Positions 11,501-24,060 of a DNA stretch of 64,000 nucleotides are shown here, in pieces. Made by a program: the position numbers and the translations under genes. Source of the DNA: Synaphobranchus kaupii. Lineage: Eukaryota > Chordata > Actinopteri > Anguilliformes > Synaphobranchidae. The DNA is taken from positions 18,447,923 through 18,511,922 of the forward strand of contig CM056380.1 in assembly GCA_029718625.1 (NCBI GenBank). The letters are read 5' to 3'. Under the pieces are notes generated by a model. The model searched no databases. It saw nothing but the letters and a program-made list of their open reading frames with translations, and had not been told where the DNA came from. The first letter of the stretch is position 1; each line of letters begins with the position of its first letter.

Positions 11501-12916
11501 TAGGCCTACTTTCCCACTAGAAAACGCCACACGACTTTTACCATCCCTCTTCACATCTTTGTACCACAGTAACGAGTCCACATTCATAGTGATGCTCTAA
11601 AGGACGTGTGCAGTCAGTGATGTAAATCTGTCTGCTACACAATTTTTGTAAAATGTACAACATTTACCGACACTCTTCTTTTTAATTAGAAACTAACACA
11701 CTGACGCAAAAACATGTGATTGTAGCCTCCGTGTTGTGCAGCGGGTCTGATGAATGGCCGGGAGGAAGTGAACAGCTGTGAGGCATTGTGTTCGGCGTCG
11801 CTTGCGTTAAAAGTCCATTTCGCATGAGCTTTGTTCGAACAAAGGGCTGGCTGTCCAATACCGAGCGAATGAATTGTTTGGGCCGCGTGCCCGAAAAGAG
11901 TAAAACTGGACTCCACATCCATCATCCGAGCCTGGGGTAAACATAATGCAGAGTCACACTCCTTCCCAGGAAGTCCTGAGGACACCCGCACAGAATACTA
12001 ATAGGCTATCTGCCCTTACCCATTTACCTGCGCTGGTTCATTTTCGATCTTTCAGCATTTTTCAGGAATAATTCAGCATTTTTTTTTGTACACGCTGAAG
12101 CAGCTAGGTAGCTAACAGCACAATTACTGGCAAATGAAAAAGAAAACTGTTAACCGATACATCTCGACAAGAGCTAAAGTGCTCAAGGGGACGGATCTGG
12201 TGTCGGGAAGAGGACGTGCAGAGTCACTAAGGGGAAACCTGTTACCCCTGCTGAACTGGGATAACCACATTGTTTTTGGATGCTCATTTGCAATAGCGAT
12301 TTAGGCTAATGTAGGCCTAAGCTTGAGGGTGGGGTCTGTATCCACATTTCAGAGTGGGCTAATTCGTCGAGTTCTAGCTGGCCGTTTCCCAGCAGTTGAC
12401 CTGTCGGGTCTTGCTAGCAGGTGGTCAGACCCTGTCGGTCAGAGAGAGTTGGCCAAATCTGCCGGTGACTGTCACTGACAGCTGGGGTCTCCTTGCCGGA
12501 ATAAGATCACGGACGCATTCTTCTCCGTGTTTACAGCAGGCGACCGCCCGATTTAGCCGTTCCCCTGCCAGGAAAAAGGTGCGAGAGGCCTTTGCTAATC
12601 CCGCACCTCTGATTAAAGATGCTTTTAAGGACTTGCACAAATTCCCAAACACTAGGTAGGCCTACTGCATCTACCCATAGACATATCCCAATCTTCTCCA
12701 TCTTGTGTATGGATATCTCAACAAAAAATGTTTTTTATGTACAAAAATGCCAAGTTCCTCACATGTACAAAGTACAGTATTGATATCAAAATGAGGCCAA
12801 GTTACAACAAACAATATTGGCTATCTTAGCTCACACAAACTTTATTTAATTAAACTTGGCCCTGTGTTTTTTTTCATCTTCAGAGGATGTGGTCATTCTA
12901 ACTTTATGTGACACAT

Positions 12917-13966
12917 TGCGTGCTGGTATGTTCCATTACAATAGTCCCGCATTCTGTATTGTGTGTTGGTATGTTCCATTACAGTAGTCCCGCATTCTGT
13001 ATTGTGTGTTGGTATATTCTGTTACAATAGTCCCCCATTCTGCATTGTGTGCTGGTATGTTCCGTTACAGTAGTCACCCATTCTGCATTGTGTGCTGGTA
13101 TATTCTGTTACAATAGTCCCCCATTCTGTATTGTGTGCTGGTATGTTCTGTTACAGTAGTCCCCCATTCTGTATTGTGTGCTGGTATATTCTGTTACAAT
13201 AGTCCCCCATTCTGTATTGTGTGCTGGTATGTTCTGTTACAGTAGTCCCCCATTCTGCATTGTGTGCTGGTATGTTCTGTTACAATAGTCCCCCATTCTG
13301 TATTGTGTGCTGGTATGTTCTGTTACAGTAGTCCCCCATTCTGTATTGTGTGCTGGTATGTTCTGTTACAGTAGTCCCCCCATTCTGCATTGTGTGCTGG
13401 TATGTTCTGTTACAATAGTCCCCCATTCTGCATTGTGTGCTGGTATGTTCTGTTACAATAGTCACCCATTCTGTATTGTGTGCTGGTATGTTCTGTTACA
13501 GTAGTCCCCCATTCTGCATTGTGTGCTGGTATGTTCTGTTACAATAGTCCCCCATTCTGTATTGTGTGCTGGTATGTTCTGTTACAGTAGTCCCCCATTC
13601 TGCATTGTGTGCTGGTATGTTCTGTTACAATAGTCACCCATTCTGTATTGTGTGCTGGTATGTTCTGTTACAGTAGTCCCCCATTCTGCATTGTGTGCTG
13701 GTATGTTCTGTTACAATAGTCCCCCATTCTGTATTGTGTGCTGGTATGTTCTGTTACAGTAGTCACCCATTCTGCATTGTGTGCTGGTATGTTCTGTTAC
13801 AGTAGTCACCCATTCTGCATTGTGTACTGGTATGTTCTGTTACAGTAGTCCACCATTCTGTATTGTGTACTGGTATGTTCTGTTACAATAGTCCCCCATT
13901 CTGTATTGTGTGCTGGTATGTTCTGTTTCAGTAGTCTCCCATTCTGTATTGTGTACTGGTACGTTC
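12917..13966. repeat. 43-bp minisatellite array B, about 24 copies
   Basis: Tandem 43-bp units with the core TGCTGGTATGTTCTGTTACA followed by GTAGTCCCCCATTCTG and TATTGTG. The first (12917-13010) and last (13850-13966) units are the most diverged, and the centre is homogeneous, as expected from unequal exchange. The period equals that of array A, but unit similarity is weak. Short open frames here simply follow the repeat. Confidence 0.95.
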
Positions 13967-15684
13967 CATCCCTCCCTTACCATTACAATAGGATGTTTTA
14001 CCTTGTTTTGTGTACCATGATTTAACTTGTCTGTTTCCAACAAAAGTAACGTGTAACATTACAGTTAAAAAGGAGGAAAAAGGGTTGAGTGTTATGGAGA
14101 GACGAAGAAAGCCAGGGGACACACTATCAGATGAACACACTGCTAATCCATGCAGCTCCAGAAATAGATGTTGTGACCCGCTAACCTTCGCACGGGTGAT
14201 CAAAGGGCCAAGACAGGCAACTTCTGCAACAACACGCCCCCAGTGACATCACAGGAGTGTACGCCGAGTCCAAACATGAAGAACCACTACCACGGTACAC
14301 TGCAAAAAATATGTTACTGTCCCCCCCCTCAACGGTGTGGGTGGGTCATTGATGGATTTGAGAGGGCTGTCAGCACCTCCCCCCCCCACACCCACACACA
14401 CACCCACACCCCCAAAACCAGCTCCAAACATGTTGACACGACCGCGTGTAAACGAGCACTCGGGAAGACACGAAGCACCATGCGCCATGAATGTGTAAAT
14501 GCGACACGGGACGAGCGCAGGATCGAGACTCGTCCCCGGCCTTCATGCCACCGGTTACCCGCGGCGACGGCATGCGCCTGTCCTGCCCTTGTTCCTCCTC
14601 GGAGGCCCCTGCCGACACGCGGTTTCCTTTTATTGAATTTCACCCAACCTCGGGGCACGTCCAGATTTTAATCAGGACCCCACTTCAGCAGCACTCAGGA
14701 GGGCGGAGCATTTTGAGTGGATGAAACCTCTGTGAGATAAAGAGAGAAAAAGACCCAGACCGCTCTGGAGCCCCCCCCCATCCTCTCCTGCTCCAAATTC
14801 TGATCCCCGTCACCCGCCGAATATCTTTTAGCCACCACTGGTTCTAGGTCAAAAGCAGCGAGGGTGATCTTTCAGAGTAGACCCGTCGACACTTGCACCT
14901 CTGGCTATTTGCAGCCAAGTTAAACATAGACTGCCACGGCGCGCAGTCGCGTTCTGACAGAGGCGGGGAGGGATCGCAGCCCACCCCCCCGTGGCCCCCC
15001 AGGGCTCGAGCACCCAGACGAAAGATGGAATTACGCAAAGAAAAACGAGTCCATCACTCTACTGGCAGCCCGTGACGGACAGGACAGCTGAGTCTGCAGT
15101 CTAAATAATAAATGTGACTGAGGAGGTGGTCTCCACAAGGACCCAAAGAGAAGAGGGGGAATAAGGTTTCCACCCCCCGTTCTGCCTTTACCGTCTTCAT
15201 GGCTTAATTATCCAACTCCACAGCTGACTCTACAGCCAAATAATATTGTCTTAAATACATTATTCATCAAATAAAACGAAAGCATGACAGATTGAGCCGG
15301 ACAGCTCTTCCCGTGTAAATGCTCGGCACACGGTCTAAAGAGCGGAGCTTTTATTTTTGTTCCTCGGATCCTTCCGGATCTTGGTCAGGTTTCAGCAGCG
15401 CCGCTGTAAAGGCCTATAGCGGCTTTGTCCACACTTGTGTCTGACACGTGCGGAATTCAGCCAGTCATACAGGCAAGGGGGTGGGGCGGGGGCCGTTCTC
15501 ACCAATTCAAATAATCAAATCTGCCTTGCTGGATCTGTCCAATACGGGGCACGAAGACGTTGGGGTCTAACAGACTTAAGACAATCATCTGGATGACAAA
15601 AAGGAACCTGCCTTAAAAATAGCCATTTGAGAGACGGTGCACTATGTGGTTGCGGAAGGATCTGGCCACATCTAGAGTACCTTT

Positions 15685-15732
15685 CACCCGGCCGACATAA
15701 ATTAAAACCACACCATGTATAACTGTGACATG
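15685..15732 (+). repeat. Short direct repeat, copy 1
   Basis: Similar to 16183-16231. Both contain CGGCCGACA or TGGCCGACA, an A-rich middle, CACACCATGT and AACTGTGACATG. The 498-bp spacing and partial divergence suggest a dispersed repeat fragment or an old local duplication. Confidence 0.7.
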
Positions 15733-16182
15733 CTGGCCACATCTACAGTTCTGCCAGGACAACTCACATATTTAAATGACATGTTTAATGAATTAATGTG
15801 CTGCATAATTATTTTGGTTTGACGCTGAATGGATCTGCTCTAGTACTACTCCGGAGCATGGGCATCTCCCCCCGCTAAACAAGAGATGACCAGTAACCCC
15901 CCATACTAAAGCAGATCCAAACAACAGGTGGAAGCTGGGGTGGTGGAGGGTGACAGCAAATTTCTTTTAACGTAAGCCGTAAGCAAACAAAGAGCAGCGC
16001 ATCAGCGTTCAAGCAGCACAGCGAGAACTGATTCTTGGCTTAAAAAGGGCGCTCCATCAGAAGTGTGCGCATGTGATTGGTTGAGTATGGGACGCGTGGT
16101 TGCTAGCCGACCATGTTACAGCGAGAGGTTTTCCGACAGAACTAGCTTTGCGCACTAATCGTTGGCGGCACTCATCGCCTTC

Positions 16183-16231
16183 CACCTGGCCGACAGAAAT
16201 AAAAAATCACACCATGTGTAACTGTGACATG
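16183..16231 (+). repeat. Short direct repeat, copy 2
   Basis: Partner of 15685-15732, same orientation, about 85 percent alike by eye. Confidence 0.7.
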
Positions 16232-16482
16232 AGGGTTGTTCTGAACTGACAACAAACAAGTACAGGACTGCAGATAACAGAAGCTTTACACTCTTTACAC
16301 CAGATACTCAGGTCCTTCCAGCCTCTCTGCTTAACTACAGTCGGTTCCGGTTGGTAACACATTACGGTACAGAACATCCATTCTCACGTTACCATCCAAG
16401 GTCATGTGCCTTAATGAAGTTCCAGGACATTCAATTGGAGCAGTAGGGAGTACTGCCGAAAGTAATACAGAGCTATCTGGTG

Positions 16483-16574
16483 ACACACACACGCACACAC
16501 ACACACGCACACACACACACACACACGCACACGCACACGCACACGCACACGCACACGCACACACACACACACAC
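16483..16574. repeat. CA microsatellite with regular CACG interruptions
   Basis: About 92 bp of CA dinucleotides. The middle is a (CACACG)-type hexanucleotide block, so the array mixes two repeat lengths. Confidence 0.95.
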
Positions 16575-16744
16575 TACTCTACTCTACACTGCACAGATAT
16601 AGTAAAGTTATTCTAATCCAGCCAATAACCCCTGAACACAACATTACCTTCAGACAGCTTCAGTAATTTAGTATAAAAAAATGATACATTGACCACATGC
16701 CTTTTAGCTGAATCAGAAATGGCCTTGGGCAAGCTGGAATCACG

Positions 16745-16920
16745 CTAAGGAGCTTGAGGAGACACGGCCTGAAGAGGGCGTGGCGACCTCTTTCCTACTA
16801 CCGGCTGATGGGTTGCAGCGGCAAATTCTCAAGCGGTTGCTACGCGGGAAATTGAATTAGATAGGGTACAATTGGCTACCAAATTGGGAGAAAATGGGGA
16901 AAATCTGAAATTTAAAAAAA
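16745..16920 (+). mobile_element. tRNA-derived SINE copy 2, 3' part only
   Basis: Inverted relative to the copies at 3828-4158 and 17488-17829. It shares GCAAATTCTCAAGC, then ACAATTGGCTACCAAATTGG and GAGAAAATGGGGAAAA, and ends in an A-rich tail near 16905-16920. The tRNA-like head is missing. It shows the orientation of the family's 3' end directly: A-rich tail after GGGAGAAAA. Confidence 0.75.
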
Positions 16921-17487
16921 AGAAAGAATAACTTCAGGTCAGCAGTTGTACAGCAGGAAAACTGTGACTGGAAATCAATGAATGTTACAAAAAGCTCCTG
17001 GTTGGGATTGAGCCTCGCCTCTTATATGGGAAAATAAGTGTAGGAAGACTGTACAAAAAAATAGGAAATGCTGCCCAGTAACCCTTGAGCGTGTGCTTGG
17101 GGCAATGCTCTTTAAGAACAGAAACCAATGAAATGAGGACTTTGAAAAGCCCCCCTAAGCCATGGGCAAACTCCTTGGGGAAAAAGTCAACCCCCCACAG
17201 AGCCCCTCCCACTGCTGCAGCGTGGATTGACGGAGAAGAGAAATTACGCCAGTGACTGTTTTTTCCTCCATACTGCTGCAGCCCATGTGATTACCTCAGT
17301 AGCTAGTGGAGGCGGTGGTAAATAGTGCTGCTTGCTCCCAGGGGCTGTCGGCAGTACAGGGCGACCAATGAGGCAAAGGAAGCAAAGGGTCGATGAGGTG
17401 GGACGACCGGGGGGGGGGGGGTACGACACACGTTACGGCCACCACACCTGGGTCTAATATGTGTTTTATTTTTTCGGTTTCCCCTGT
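16921..17487. other. Spacer between two SINE copies
   Basis: No gene recognised. Contains a 13-base G run at 17409-17421. Open frames on the minus strand have no recognisable domains. Confidence 0.5.
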
Positions 17488-17829
17488 TTTTTCTCCCAAT
17501 TTGGTAGCCAATTGTACCATATAGCAACCCAATTCTCCGTGCAGCAACTGCTTGAGAATTTGCTGCTACACAACCCCGTCGGCTGGTGGTAGGAAGGAGG
17601 GTGCCACGTCCTCTTCAGGGTGTGACTCCTCGAGCCCCTCGCCGTGACTACAACTCGCACAGGGAGCGACAGAGTCCCAGGAGCAGCCGCCCAACAGGCC
17701 GCTCCCTGAAGGCACTGGCCATACTCGGATGTGGCAGGACCGGGGCTTGAACCCCTGATCCTCTGTGTGCAGCTGCACCGACTGAAAGTCCACACTTTTA
17801 CCGCTGCATAACCGCGCGGCGCCACTCTA
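17488..17829 (-). mobile_element. tRNA-derived SINE copy 3, most complete
   Basis: On the minus strand the element begins with a tRNA-like head at about 17829. A box A-like TTATGCAGCGG lies at 17801-17811 and a box B-like GGTTCAAGCCC at 17743-17753, 47 bp apart, which is the arrangement of an internal RNA polymerase III promoter. A body with no coding capacity follows, and the 3' end carries ATTGGCTACCAAATTGGGAG near 17490-17515 with an A-rich tail. Total about 340 bp, normal for tRNA-derived SINEs. The partner LINE and formal family name are not identifiable by eye. It is not a functional tRNA gene. Confidence 0.75.
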
Positions 17830-19969
17830 ACGTGCATTCCATTATTTTGACCTTTTAGAGGCTGGTAAAGCTTGAAATCACTCCCGCATTTCACAATGTT
17901 GCGAATGACACACAAAAAATATAATGCGGTGAACAGGATTGGTTTTGTTGAGGACAGAGGACATTGCATTGAGATAAAAAGAAGTCTTTTGTCAGGTAAG
18001 ATGTTTGAAACAAAAGGCCCTTATATTTGATACGGTGGGATAGAGTGCATCTCACACAGCCCCCATTGAGGTGGAATCAGAACAGTCCTGAGTAAAGCAT
18101 ATAGACCGAGGTTGGACAGCCATAGTGAGCCGCTCATTCATAAAAATGTATGGTTCTAGCACCCACATGGTATGGGATTACTTCATATGCAAAAGGATAC
18201 GTATATAAGTGCTTGATGCCAAGATGTGTGTGTGTGTGTGTGCGTGGGTGTGTGCGCGTTTGTTTTTACGTGTGTTTTAATTTCCCTTGAAGGTTTCAAG
18301 AGCTTAACTAATTGACTGTTTGAAATTATGCATGATTACACAAATGCAATGCTTACGAAAAAGAGCATATGGATTAAACATGACTAAGAAGACCAAATCT
18401 GATCCGTCTAAAGTATTCAATTATTTCTGGCATTATAGAGGACCATCTGCATGCAATGCTAACACTTATGAATGCAAATAATTGAATGTGCCAAAATAAA
18501 TATTTAATACATAATCATCGACCCAGCTTCTACAGGAGAAAGTGTAACTCTGTCGCCGTGACATATGAAACACTTTCCCAGCGTGACATGAGGCATATTT
18601 TTGTAATACTGACTTTCATTGCGCAAACCAATTAAAAAAAAACATCTTTAAAATGTTCCAGACAGACTATGTTTCGGAACTCAAATCTCAAGCGGTTTAA
18701 AATGCCTTTGATCTGATTCTAAAGCACCAGCTTTCGCACGGTTGGCAAGAACAGGCTTCGAACTTCGGAGCTGGCCCGGATGAACTGGAACTCAATTGAT
18801 TTGTTTGGAGTTCCATTTGAGGGGAATGGTGTTGGCCTGGGGGCCTGGGTGTAATGGGGGATTATGGGAGGATTACGGGGGACGATTTGGATGGACAGGC
18901 CCGGAAAATGCACCGTCGCCTGCAACACTTCAGTTCACGGGTGCAGAGAGTTTAAATGTGCTGCTGAGCCCTCGATGGGGGTGTCATTGTGCCTGGCTCA
19001 ACAGCAGAGCCTCGGCACAGCTGTAAGTACCCTTGGCATACCGGATGCTATCAGTCGCTAAGAATCGCAATAAAAGTAGCCGTGTAGGACCTGGAGTGGC
19101 CTCCGAGACCAGCCTGCAAGCTGTGCCGTCAGCCAGCCGAAGAGCATCATCTGAGCGTGCTCAGACGGGCTCAGTTTTAGAGCAGGTGATGGACAAGGAT
19201 GGATCCCACTGCTGGGAGAGTGGGGTCTACCTGACCCTTGACCGCTGCGGTGCAGCCGTAGGTCTGATGACCAGCCCCCTGGGACAACCCACGCAGATTC
19301 TGTATGCTCAGCAGATATTCAACTCCATAAACACTTAACACAGAAGGTCCTGTCTTCCTGCCGCTGAGGCCAAAACATTCCAGTTTGCTTCATACACAGG
19401 AAATGCATTAAGGGGGCGTGGTCACCTACAATACTGTGGCAAAGGACCAATATAGCACTAGATATTCCCATTACCAACTAGAACAGGACTATTCACCTGT
19501 AATGCAGACGCAACACCAAGAGAACACAAGGAGATATGGGGACATTCCATTATAATTAGAATTGAATAATTGTTGCTAATAATTGTTAATGTGGTATTTT
19601 AAAACATTTTTTATCGTGTTTTACAAATGTTTTATGGCATGGAAAAGGCAACCAAATTGGACAATAAAGTATCACCTTGACTTGAGGATGGAAGGAACAC
19701 TGAAGCTGAGTATCTGGTAAGTCTAAAAAATCTGCTCCCGTTCCAGCGGTGTGAGGAAGGGGAGGAGCTGGCGCGTGGGAACCAGCCCAGCTCTGTTTGG
19801 TTACTTTGGAAACAAGCCTCCCCTCACTGCAGAGACCTGAAACCGGCTGCAGGATTTTAACGAGGAGCAACAACAACACAGAAAAACAGCAGCGGTTTAA
19901 ACCACACCGCAGATGAAGCGATTTCCCGCAGTCCCAACCCCAGTGACTAAAACACACAAATGCGTCTGT
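17830..19969. other. Gene-free stretch before the large satellite
   Basis: AT-rich sequence with a TG-rich microsatellite (about 18225-18262). Open frames at 18796-19026, 18864-19061 and 19033-19338 overlap each other, and a GTAAGT-like donor follows at 19022, but no family is recognisable, so no exon is called. The minus-strand open frame at 19586-20062 merely runs out of the satellite. Confidence 0.45.
18225..18262. repeat. TG-rich microsatellite
   Basis: TG dinucleotides passing into TGCG/TGGG variants. Confidence 0.85.
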
Positions 19970-20000
19970 CAGTAAGATCTCCCCAAGGGTCAGAGTCCCT

Positions 20001-21910
20001 AACAGGACAGTAAGATCTCCCCAAGGGTCAGAGTCCCTAACAGAGCAGTAAGATCTCCCCAAGGGTCCGAGTCCCTAACAGAGCAGTAAGATCTCCCCAA
20101 GGGTCAGAGTCCCTAACAGGGCAGTAAGATCTCTCCAAGGGTCAGAGTCCCTAACAGGGCAGTAAGATCACCCCAAGGGTCAGAGTCCCTAACAGGGCAG
20201 TAAGATCTCCCCAAGGGTCAGAGTCCCTAACAGGGCAGTAAGATCTCCCCAAGGGTCAGAGTCCCTAACAGGGCAGTAAGATCACCCCAAGGGTCAGAGT
20301 CCCTAACAGGGCAGTAAGATCTCCCCAAGGGTCAGAGTCCCTAACAGGGCAGTAAGATCTCCCCAAGGGTCAGAGTCCCTAACAGGGCAGTAAGATCTCT
20401 CCAAGGGTCAGAGTCCCTAACAGGGCAGTAAGATCTCTCCAAGGGTCAGAGTCCCTAACAGGGCAGTAAGATCTCTCCAAGGGTCAGAGTCCCTAACAGG
20501 GCAGTAAGATCTCTCCAAGGGTCAGAGTCCCTAACAGGACAGTAAGATCTCTCCAAGGGTCAGAGTCCCTAACAGGGCAGTAAGATCTCTCCAAGGGTCA
20601 GAGTCCCTAACAGGGCAGTAAGATCTCTCCAAGGGTCAGAGTCCCTAACAGGGCAGTAAGATCTCCCCAAGGGTCAGAGTCCCTAACAGGTCAGTAAGAT
20701 CTCTCCATGGGTCAGAGTCCCTAACAGGTCAGTAAGATCTCTCCAAGGGTCAGAGTCCCTAACAGGGCAGTAAGATCTCCCCAAGGGTCAGAGTCCCTAA
20801 CAGGGCAGTAAGATCTCTCCAAGGGTCAGAGTCCCTAACAGGGCAGTAAGATCTCCCCAAGGGTCAGAGTCCCTAACAGGTCAGTAAGATCTCTCCATGG
20901 GTCAGAGTCCCTAACAGGTCAGTAAGATCTCTCCAAGGGTCAGAGTCCCTAACAGGACAGTAAGATCTCCCCAAGGGTCAGAGTCCCTAACAGAGCAGTA
21001 AGATCTCCCCAAGGGTCCGAGTCCCTAACAGAGCAGTAAGATCTCCCCAAGGGTCAGAGTCCCTAACAGGGCAGTAAGATCTCTCCAAGGGTCAGAGTCC
21101 CTAACAGGGCAGTAAGATCACCCCAAGGGTCAGAGTCCCTAACAGGGCAGTAAGATCTCCCCAAGGGTCAGAGTCCCTAACAGGGCAGTAAGATCTCCCC
21201 AAGGGTCAGAGTCCCTAACAGGGCAGTAAGATCACCCCAAGGGTCAGAGTCCCTAACAGGGCAGTAAGATCTCCCCAAGGGTCAGAGTCCCTAACAGGGC
21301 AGTAAGATCTCCCCAAGGGTCAGAGTCCCTAACAGGGCAGTAAGATCTCTCCAAGGGTCAGAGTCCCTAACAGGGCAGTAAGATCTCTCCAAGGGTCAGA
21401 GTCCCTAACAGGGCAGTAAGATCTCTCCAAGGGTCAGAGTCCCTAACAGGGCAGTAAGATCTCTCCAAGGGTCAGAGTCCCTAACAGGACAGTAAGATCT
21501 CTCCAAGGGTCAGAGTCCCTAACAGGGCAGTAAGATCTCTCCAAGGGTCAGAGTCCCTAACAGGGCAGTAAGATCTCTCCAAGGGTCAGAGTCCCTAACA
21601 GGGCAGTAAGATCTCCCCAAGGGTCAGAGTCCCTAACAGGTCAGTAAGATCTCTCCATGGGTCAGAGTCCCTAACAGGTCAGTAAGATCTCTCCAAGGGT
21701 CAGAGTCCCTAACAGGGCAGTAAGATCTCCCCAAGGGTCAGAGTCCCTAACAGGGCAGTAAGATCTCTCCAAGGGTCAGAGTCCCTAACAGGGCAGTAAG
21801 ATCTCCCCAAGGGTCAGAGTCCCTAACAGGTCAGTAAGATCTCTCCATGGGTCAGAGTCCCTAACAGGTCAGTAAGATCTCTCCAAGGGTCAGAGTCCCT
21901 AACAGGACAG
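20001..21910. repeat. Higher-order repeat, 950-bp period, two copies
   Basis: Sequence from 20001 repeats at 20951 (950 bp, 25 monomers). Landmarks include AACAGGACAG at 20001, 20951 and 21901, and the AGGGTCCGAGTCCC variant. The monomer order matches line by line where checked; the third period diverges just after 21920. Confidence 0.85.
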
Positions 21911-24060
21911 TAAGATCTCCCCAAGGGTCAGAGTCCCTAACAGGTCAGTAAGATCTCTCCATGGGTCAGAGTCCCTAACAGGGCAGTAAGATCTTTCCAA
22001 GGGTCAGTCTCTAACAGGGCAGTAAGATCACTCCATGGGTCAGAGTCCCTAACAGGGGAGTAAGATCTCTCCAAGGGTCAGAGTCCCTAACAGGGCAGTA
22101 AGATCTCTCCAAGGGTCAGAGTCCCTAACAGGACAGTAAGATCTCCCCAAGGGTCAGAGTCCCTAACAGGGCAGTAAGATCTCTCCAAGGGTCAGAGTCC
22201 CTAACAGGACAGTAAGATCTCCCCAAGGGTCAGAGTCCCTAACAGGTCAGTAAGATCTCTCCATGGGTCAGAGTCCCTAACAGGGCAGTAAGATCTTTCC
22301 AAGGGTCAGTCTCTAACAGGGCAGTAAGATCACTCCATGGGTCAGAGTCCCTAACAGGGGAGTAAGATCTCTCCAAGGGTCAGAGTCCCTAACAGGGCAG
22401 TAAGATCTCTCCAAGGGTCAGAGTCCCTAACAGGACAGTAAGATCTCTCCAAGGGTCAGAGTCCCTAACAGGGCAGTAAGATCTCTCCATGGGTCAGAGT
22501 CCCTAACAGGGCAGTAAGATCTCTCCAAGGGTCAGAGTCCCTAACAGGGCAGTAAGATCTCTCCAAGGGTCAGAGTCCCTAACAGGGCAGTAAGATCTCT
22601 CCAAGGGTCAGAGTCCCTAACAGGGCAGTAAGATCTCTCCAAGGGTCAGAGTCCCTAACAGGGCCCTCTCCAAGGGTCAGAGTCCCTAACAGGGCAGTAA
22701 GATCTCTCCATGGGTCAGAGTCCCTAACAGGGCAGTAAGATCTCTCCAAGGGTCAGAGTCCCTAACAGGGCAGTAAGATCTCTCCAAGGGTCAGAGTCCC
22801 TAACAGGGCAGTAAGATCTCTCCAAGGGTCAGAGTCCCTAACAGGGCAGTAAGATCTCTCCAAGGGTCAGAGTCCCTAACAGGGCCCTCTCCAAGGGTCA
22901 GAGTCCCTAACAGGGCAGTAAGATCTCTCCAAGGGTCAGAGTCCCTAACAGGGCAGTAAGATCTCTCCAAGGGTCAGAGTCCCTAACAGGTCAGTAAGAT
23001 CTCTCCATGGGTCAGAGTCCCTAACAGGTCAGTAAGATCTCTCCAAGGGTCAGAGTCCCTAACAGGACAGTAAGATCTCCCCAAGGGTCAGAGTCCCTAA
23101 CAGGTCAGTAAGATCTCTCCATGGGTCAGAGTCCCTAACAGGGCAGTAAGATCTTTCCAAGGGTCAGTCTCTAACAGGGCAGTAAGATCACTCCATGGGT
23201 CAGAGTCCCTAACAGGGGAGTAAGATCTCTCCAAGGGTCAGAGTCCCTAACAGGGCAGTAAGATCTCTCCAAGGGTCAGAGTCCCTAACAGGACAGTAAG
23301 ATCTCCCCAAGGGTCAGAGTCCCTAACAGGGCAGTAAGATCTCTCCAAGGGTCAGAGTCCCTAACAGGACAGTAAGATCTCCCCAAGGGTCAGAGTCCCT
23401 AACAGGTCAGTAAGATCTCTCCATGGGTCAGAGTCCCTAACAGGGCAGTAAGATCTTTCCAAGGGTCAGTCTCTAACAGGGCAGTAAGATCACTCCATGG
23501 GTCAGAGTCCCTAACAGGGGAGTAAGATCTCTCCAAGGGTCAGAGTCCCTAACAGGGCAGTAAGATCTCTCCAAGGGTCAGAGTCCCTAACAGGACAGTA
23601 AGATCTCTCCAAGGGTCAGAGTCCCTAACAGGGCAGTAAGATCTCTCCATGGGTCAGAGTCCCTAACAGGGCAGTAAGATCTCTCCAAGGGTCAGAGTCC
23701 CTAACAGGGCAGTAAGATCTCTCCAAGGGTCAGAGTCCCTAACAGGGCAGTAAGATCTCTCCAAGGGTCAGAGTCCCTAACAGGGCAGTAAGATCTCTCC
23801 AAGGGTCAGAGTCCCTAACAGGGCCCTCTCCAAGGGTCAGAGTCCCTAACAGGGCAGTAATATCTCTCCATGGGTCAGAGTCCCTAACAGGGCAGTAAGA
23901 TCTCTCCAAGGGTCAGAGTCCCTAACAGGGCAGTAAGATCTCTCCAAGGGTCAGAGTCCCTAACAGGGCAGTAAGATCTCTCCAAGGGTCAGAGTCCCTA
24001 ACAGGGCAGTAAGATCTCTCCAAGGGTCAGAGTCCCTAACAGGGCCCTCTCCAAGGGTCA
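21900..24060. repeat. Higher-order repeat, 1,160-bp period
   Basis: The rare variant ATCTTTCCAAGGGTCAGTCT at 21991 recurs at 23151, a nearby second copy at 22293 recurs at 23453, and the GGGCCC variant at 22661 recurs at 23821. All three landmarks are 1,160 bp apart. Confidence 0.85.

Larger units (their letters stand above)
8107..12916. other. Long stretch without recognisable genes
   Basis: About 4.8 kb without convincing exons or element ends. It contains a 19-base G run (8282-8300), a short AT palindrome near 8432-8446, a (TGTC)n microsatellite (8523-8543), and a near-palindrome at 10801-10828. Open frames at 9189-9626 (145 aa), 11686-11991 and 12396-12659 have low-complexity or unfamiliar translations and overlap other open frames, so I do not call them genes. 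Confidence 0.5.
13967..16744. other. Gene-free stretch with a CpG-rich section and microsatellite
   Basis: No convincing exon recognised. About 14440-14680 and 14880-15030 are GC-rich and dense in CG dinucleotides compared with their AT-rich surroundings, which could mark an unmethylated regulatory island. A CACACC-type run lies near 14385-14413, and a CA microsatellite at 16483-16574. Two copies of a 48-bp sequence are listed separately. Confidence 0.45.

Noticed and set aside
17733..17829. A tRNA gene on the minus strand
   Set aside because: Box A and B are present, but the sequence continues without interruption into a SINE body and tail shared with two other copies. The cloverleaf looks degraded.
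18864..19061. Possible cysteine-rich exon with a GTAAGT donor at 19022
   Set aside because: No family recognised, no matching acceptor or adjacent exon, and two other frames are open over the same bases. Left uncalled.
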